A DNA stretch of 64,000 nucleotides from Ulva prolifera. Taxonomy: Eukaryota > Chlorophyta > Ulvophyceae > Ulvales > Ulvaceae. Location: positions 9,037,836 through 9,101,835 of the forward strand of contig CM041198.1 in assembly GCA_023078555.1 (NCBI GenBank), read 5' to 3'. The notes below the pieces were generated by a model. That model made no database searches and was not told the origin of the DNA. It saw only the letters and a list, made by a program, of their open reading frames with translations. How positions within the stretch are numbered: the stretch's first letter is position 1; each line of letters begins with the position of its first letter. Positions 58,185 to 64,000 of this stretch are shown here, in pieces. Position numbers and translations under genes: made by a program.

Positions 58185-60099
58185 GCACTGCGTGCTGCGC
58201 TGCATGCTGCGCGGCTGCAAACGACACGCGGCCGCGCGCGGCGGCCTGCGCCATGAGGTGCGCGGAGGCGCGCGCGTTGAATCGTCTGTGCTCGCCGCGG
58301 CATTTCGACGGGAATTTTGACTGGGGGTGTTGAATTGGCTGCGGCCTGGGCGTTGGGGTTGGAGGCGTTGATTGATTTCGATAGTGGCGTGGGTGTACGC
58401 AAAAGCTCGAGCTGGTTCCTGTTGGCGTAGGTGCCAGGAACCTCGTGGCTATGACTTTGATTGTTGACTGTGTGAAAAGGCTGTAGACGGCAGAGGCGGG
58501 CGGGATCCGGGGTGAGATGGCGGAATGCCGTATGTTTGATTGTCCCCTCGGTATATGTGGATGAGTCTCTCGACATGGTACTGGGTGTGGGGGGTGTAGC
58601 GTGTCCCCAGTCGTAGCTTGGGGGCTAGCATGGCGTGGTCGGGTAAAGCTAAGGTGATCTGTGGGCTGTAGACTGGGCCGTGTGTGCGTGACGAACGACA
58701 GCCAGCTGAGCTCGCTGCGCTCCGGCTTCACACTGGGTAGACCAGGCAGCGACGAGACCCGTTGCTGCTGCGCGTATGGTATGGTGTGCGGTGTGAACAG
58801 TAGCGCAGCTGCATGGCGGTGGCATGGGTGACCGTACTGGCTCACGCTGGTGGCGGGAGCTGATTGGCAATACAATACCATAGTAGTGTTGTATATACTG
58901 TGGCGATCCTGTGCACTGCTTACCTTCGCTGTTCCAGTGTTGATGGTGCACTGTGCCTTGGAGTAGCCCGTCTGCTTGGCCATGTTGAATCTCATCGGCA
59001 TCGTAAACACCAGTAGCCATCTCCGGCGCATGCGCTTCGTTCAAGTCACGATGGCGCGACTTGCACATCACAAAGGCGATACGATGTTCGCGAGCTACTG
59101 GGATAATTCCTTCTGCGATACACCTCAATCAGCGCTATTTGCAGTCCTCGCTTTCGGTGTAGCTGCTCTGCAAGCTGAGCGCAGAATCTACATCATTGTG
59201 TCGAATCGTGCGATACTGAACCAGGTTACGCCGCGAGGGGATATACCGCCGTGCTTAATCTTTGATCTGCTTCTGTAAGCCAGAGAGAAGATGAGAGTGG
59301 GGGCCAATCAACAGAGGGTCCGTTGGTGCTCATCGCCGGTAGCCACAACAGGACCTCGGGTTCCTCCACCACGAGCTGCGACAACAAGACCAAATGCTGA
59401 GGTGCGGAGTTAGTGATGCTTTCATGTCTGTGCCATCCCGCATCCGCCCGCATCAGAGCTGCGCATGGCATTCCTGACTTGCCTGTAGACGTTGGCAACA
59501 GTCAGCTGATTATCTCCGCGGCCAGGAAGCAAGCTCGCGTACTGTTGAAAAGACCGCAGCACTGTTGCATTGCGCTGAGATATCGCGCGTTGGTCCCGTG
59601 GCTCATCAGCGCGCACCCTTGACGCATCAGTGTGTACACCTCGTCTTGACTCGCTGGTTCCGTCGTCGCGTTGCGCAACAGTGTCGCTCGCTTGTTCCAA
59701 CTGACCACCCAAATTCCTAGCCTATGGCGTAACTTGGTGGTGAAAGTTCGGCTGCTCCGTCTCCGAACCATCAGTCCTCCGCTGAGTTTCACATGGGCTG
59801 TTGCTCGCTGCCTCTCCACACATCCCTATCTCCCCTCTTGTCCTGCGAAGATGCGATACCCGCATCATCGCAACAACAACGTTCTGGTCAGCTCGCACAT
59901 CCAGTCGCCCATGCCGCGAGTGACCCGCGTTTGACACCTCCATGCAGCTCACCCCATCATCAACTGAATCTGAGGGACCATTCAGCCCCCATCTGCATGC
60001 TCGTACATCTCGCCTGTGGCCACAACGACAACATCGCCCCACCCTGCAGCACGAGCCTTGCCAACCACCACCACTGCTCACCACCCCCGGTATCCGCAG
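58185..60099. other. Intergenic; should contain the 5' exon(s) of the DUF1995 gene
   Basis: No clear coding exon. A plastid transit peptide exon for the next gene is expected somewhere here, but several short frames (for example near 58976 and 59942) are equally plausible. Confidence 0.4.
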
Positions 60100-62008
60100 G
60101 CCACAGACGCGGTGGCAGCGGGCGCGGCAGCCCCGCAGGTAGTCGCACTGCCGACACGCATGAACGGCACGCCCCACCCGCGCGAGATGCGGCGCTTCTT
60201 CTACACCGACGCCGCGGACTCGGTGCTGCGCGCGCTGGCCGCCGCGGAGACCCGCGTCACGCTGCGCTGCACCCTGCCGGAGCTCAACCCTGAGAATGAC
60301 GTGTACCGCGTCGGCACGCTCCTGGAGCTTGCGCGCGAGGTGGCAACGCGCATCGCGGAGGATGGCCGCCGCGTCAAGGTCTGCGTGCAGGGGACGATGG
60401 GCCAGGGTGTCTTCCAGGGTCTCCCTCTGTCGTTGAGTGGTGCGCAGCCCCCGTCGTAACCACGACTGCAGGCCGCTGCCGCGCATGATGGTGCCTGCGC
60501 GTGACGCCGTGGACGTTGCTCCGTGTGTTTTGCCGGCGTGCATGAGAGCCATGCATGCAGGGGTGTCGCGGATCATGAAGGTCATGGACTGGGGCGAGGT
60601 GGCGGACATGGTGACGTTTGGGGAGGTCAGCGCAGAGGACGCCGACGACCCGGCGGACGTGTTCTTGCTGCTCGCGCCGCAGAACATCGTCGGCAACACC
60701 ATCATGACCAACCTCTCCGACATGGTGCGTTCCTGGCAACGGCGCCCAGGCAGGGTTTCCTCCTCTCCACCACCTGCTGTTCCCTCTTGGCAGCTTGGAG
60801 TATGCCCCCCCGGTGAAACTTGTTCATTCGGACTGGTCGCGTCCAGTGCACACACACGGGGTGACCGGACAGGGTGGCAGCGCGCCGTGTGCCGTTCAAT
60901 GCTCCCGCTGGTGAGAGCCTTGGGCAGGTGGCTTGACGCCACTGCGTTGCACCCCTGTCACCACCTGCGCTACATCACCCGACTCCCCTGTGGGAGTCCG
61001 AACGCCCGTATCGCCACCGAGAGTCTGCCCGCTGTGCCACGCCTCACCACCACCTCCTCCCATGCTGCGCCGCGCTGCGCCTGGCACACACCCGGCCGCG
61101 AGGCCCCGCCACCCCAGCGGCCAGACGCGGCGGCGGCAAGGCGGTGACCATGCATGCAGGTGGAGGCGGCGGAGGCGAAGGAGAAGCAGATGGTGCTGAT
61201 CAACCCGCGGCTGAAGGACATGCCGTCCCACAGCGGCATCATGGGCGTGCGCGGCCGCGAGGGCCGCCTCGCGCTCGCTGACTCCTTCCGGGACGCCTAC
61301 CACTTCCGCCTGCTGTTCTTCTCCGGCTCGTACTACCCCATCATGGGCGCCATGCGTTACGAGTACGGCGGAAAGTGGCAGGTGCGGCCCCCCAGCCGGC
61401 CTGTGTGGCGCACGTGCTGCGTGATAAGCACGCAGTCGGAGACGCACCGCAGTCGATGTTCGGCCAGCTTTGTTAGGCTGTGTCGTTTGGACCGTGCCTC
61501 AAACACTCGACAGCCGTGAGGGGCTTGTGCTGTGATGCGGGATGCGCAGCCGTCACGAGTTTCCGAACGGGTCTGCTTTGGTATCACAACGGCCGTGTGC
61601 CAATCTGAGGACGTGTATATGCTTGCTGTGCTGTCTCGCTGACGTCACTGAACGCTAGCGGCCACCCACTGCACAGCAGCTTTCACGCAAGTCAGTGTTG
61701 GTGCTGTCGCCCGGGGCTCAGGGTGCACGTCAGATGGTGTGGCACCCTCGACCAGCCACGGGCGAGCTGTGCACCAGGCCATTCACCGCAATTCCCGGTG
61801 CCAATCTCTCACGCTGGAGTGGCCGCGGGTGCAGGTGTACAAGCGGGTGGACCTATCACGGAAAGATGAGGAGTACAAGCTGTGGGGGGAGTTTGAGAGG
61901 GAACCAAACGGAGGGCAGATCACGCAGGAGATCCGCCAGAAGGTGCCTCTCCTGCTGCGAGGCAAGGTCTCCGAGGAGCCAAAGACTAAAGGTGACAAGT
62001 GGTGGTGA
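60100..62008 (+). CDS. DUF1995 family protein, probably plastid (LPA3-like); 5' end missing
   Basis: Exons: 60100-60406, 60561-60724, 61160-61381, 61835-62008. Phases join (1/2, 0, 0), about 288 residues as seen. Motifs typical of DUF1995 follow in order: VTLRCTLPELNPENDVYRVG, LLELAREVATRI, DVFLLLAPQNI, MVLINPRLKDMPSHSGIMGV, REGRLALADSFRDAYHFRLL, MGAMRYEYGGKWQVYKRV. DUF1995 is found in cyanobacteria and plastids. The plant member LPA3 helps photosystem II assembly, and related domains occur on chloroplast adenylate kinases. A photosynthesis-related role is therefore plausible but not shown. Exon 60100 opens after the acceptor TATCCGCAG; the start codon and transit peptide lie upstream and were not identified. 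Confidence 0.8.
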
Positions 62009-63907
62009 CAGCTGGACTGATCGCTCACTGGCTGCCCTTAGCAGGGCTGGGCCCACCTGCTGGGCTGGCAGGCAGCGACGCACTTGCCAGCAAAGCACAC
62101 TGGCTGGTCGACATGACCATGCTGCCGCTAGAGCCATGAGCTGCCACTAGAGCCATGAGCTGCCAGCAGCGTGTAGCTCAGGTGGTGTGGCGTGTGTCAC
62201 TGGCCAGGGATCTGTTTCACTGGACCAGAGGGCTGCTCCGATGTGCCTGGCTTAATCTGGCCGTGCAGAGATGACACCATGAAGCGGATGAGGGCTGTGT
62301 AATGCCAGCATGTCGTCGCTGGCCTCAGAAAGGATAGTGGGGCCTGTTGAGGGAGACGGTGTGTTCGTGTGTGCCACACATCTCTCGTTGGCAGATCTGA
62401 GATTGTGCAGCATGGTCATGTACAGTGAAGTGGCACCGTCATGTGAAGTAGACACGATGCCCTATGGTTGGGCATATCATGTACAGAGCCTTGATAGCTA
62501 TGAGTGAAAGCGGCAGGCATTCAGTGTATGCGTACATGCCTGATGGGATGTTCTTTCACAGCACTGCACCAATCAGTCAATGTCCAATAGGATACGGCTC
62601 AGTAAATTTAGATTTACTTTACTTGGCCAACGCCAGTGGTGCTGCCGATGTGTCGCTGTAAAGCTGCGTGAGCGGCTGGCATTCAGAGCGGGCCTGCAAG
62701 TTGTCGGCGCTACGCTCGACAGCGACCGCTTGCGACCAAGGTGTACGTATACAGGTGCCTGCCGTGATTGGAGCGCTTTTGTAAGTGCACCAGGGTGGCA
62801 GCCAGCACTCGTTGTGACAGCCTTGCATTCTCAGGGGCAGTTGGGGTGCTGAAATTCAGTGCTGATAGGCCGCCTTAAACAGGGAGACCAACCCAGACAC
62901 ATGCCAAGAGGAGATGACCTGTTGACCTTGGAGCAGCACACTGCTGGGGCTGGGGGATCGGAAGCTACTGTAGAGATAGACTGGGCACTAGAGACATGGC
63001 CTGGCAGAGGGTGGAGAAAATTGCAAAGGCAAAGACGGCGTTCTGGCAAATCACTACAGCAGAAATCTTGCTCATCTTGACACCAGAATTCGTGCTGGAC
63101 ATGGCCAAACCAGCATGCTTTGAGTAAAGCATCAGTGACGGACAGCCCCACTTCCACGATCTGATAAACTGCTCTGGTGTACTTGCCAGTATCGCACTAT
63201 TTTGTTGGGCATACAAGCCAGGTGATTCTGCCTCATTTTCCGGGAAACTGCAGCCAGTGTCAGAACACTGCCATCTGATGACTGGCACTCGGTAAACTGA
63301 GTTCAAGGCTGCAGAGAAACTTTGGTTGCACCAGTGATGCTGATGTTCCCCTGCAAGATCCTCTTGCCATGTGTGTGAACACGATGTCGGAGAAAAAGGC
63401 AGCTGCGAGTCAGCCTAGGCCTGACATGCGGCATGCCATGAGCTATGTGTAGGTCACGGTAGCGATCTTCCCCACCATGTAGATGCATGCAGCATCAGAT
63501 GTACTGTCTGCTAGAAATAATCATGTGTCACTCTTGATGATCCGAATGTAGCTGCTACACCGAAGCGCGCGCGGCCGCATGTAACATGTGTTCGCGAGGC
63601 GAAAGTGTTACCACCATGCATGTGCCACAATGTCGCCCATCGATCGTCGGATGTACGTGCCTAACAAAAAGTGTTGCCAGCATGCCCCACGGGTTGAGTA
63701 CTTTGACTGCTTCACGCTTCACGCAGCCATCCTCGTCTGCTTCAAAATACTGGCTGCGTTGTAGACAGGCTTGATTTTTCGCCTTACTCCACCTGGACTA
63801 TCAGTGACAAGCCGCAGCACTGTTACCAGGAGTTCCTCACCCGTAAACATCCAGCTTGACGAGTTTGCGTTTGCGCTAGTTCTCGAGCCAACTGCGCTTC
63901 ACCACGA
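62009..63907. other. Intergenic; one dispersed repeat end
   Basis: No gene is supported. A tandem CTAGAGCCATGAGCTGCCA unit occurs twice near 62130-62166. The third copy of the GGATACGGCTCAGTAAATT repeat is at 62577-62627. Confidence 0.45.
62577..62627 (+). repeat. Dispersed repeat end, copy 3
   Basis: Plus-strand CAATGTCCAATAGGATACGG followed by CTCAGTAAATTTAGATTTAC and a TTTACTT tail. It is close in sequence to 21091-21145 over about 45 bp and then unrelated on both sides, as expected for a conserved element end. Confidence 0.7.
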
Positions 63908-64000
63908 TGGCACACGACGGTCTGGACGAAGGCCTCATTGACAGGCTTCGTGAGAAGTATGCACACATGTCCAAGACAGCAAACAATTCTGCGGGAGCTA
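63908..64000 (+). CDS. Start of an unidentified gene (cut by window end)
   Basis: ATG at 63908 opens 31 codons to the right edge (MAHDGLDEGLIDRLREKY...). The hydrophilic, helix-prone start and the preceding CACCACG context look like a genuine initiation site. Too short for a family call. Confidence 0.45.

Noticed and set aside
1..64000. CRISPR arrays, rRNA genes, prokaryotic operons
   Set aside because: No regularly spaced repeats, rRNA-like sequence or operon-style gene packing was seen; the window is clearly intron-rich eukaryotic DNA.

Overview
The window is nuclear DNA of a eukaryote. Its genes are split by many short spliceosomal introns. Donors are mostly GTGCG(C/G)CC and acceptors end in TGCAG, often GCATGCAG. 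This intron style, a LINE with an algal-type C-terminus and a DUF1995 (LPA3-like) plastid protein suggest a chlorophyte-type green alga. The taxonomic call is inference. Gene models below were built by hand from reading frame, splice motifs and intron phase.

Layout. 1-4338: a Ty1/copia retrotransposon on the minus strand, one uninterrupted gag-pol frame running off the left edge, with its 5' LTR. 4709-6330 (-): a two-exon gene, probable OB-fold plus TPR-like region. 7488-8724: a nest of LINE fragments. 10418-12897: two uncharacterised plus-strand genes. 14238-20420: remnants or parts of minus-strand leucine-rich-repeat genes and two other exon sets, cut by a complete 317-bp TRIM element, a solo copia LTR and LINE pieces. 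About 21510-40700: a head-to-tail tandem duplication carrying two 11-exon genes for multipass membrane class-3 lipases of diacylglycerol-lipase type. 41208-43100 (-): a family-25 glycosyltransferase. 45927-50659: a secreted or type I membrane LRR protein. 53023-58184: a TMEM143/DUF3754 membrane protein. 60100-62008: a DUF1995 protein. 63908-end: the start of another gene.

The most notable signal is a non-LTR retrotransposon family present in at least thirteen places. Every copy ends in TTGTA (rarely TTGTAAC) next to an ACACA target, nearly all are flanked by 9-18 bp target-site duplications, and most are severely 5'-truncated (down to 41 bp). Because its own 3' UTR is rich in GT repeats, the family inserts into itself, and each nested copy lies in the opposite orientation to its host (three levels deep at 7628-8710). 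One copy sits in frame inside an LRR exon; others are present in only one of the two duplicated lipase genes.

The host genes do not form an operon-like set. They are ordinary single nuclear genes: membrane lipid hydrolysis (lipases), Golgi glycosylation (GT25), an LRR surface protein, an organelle membrane protein (DUF3754) and a plastid protein (DUF1995).
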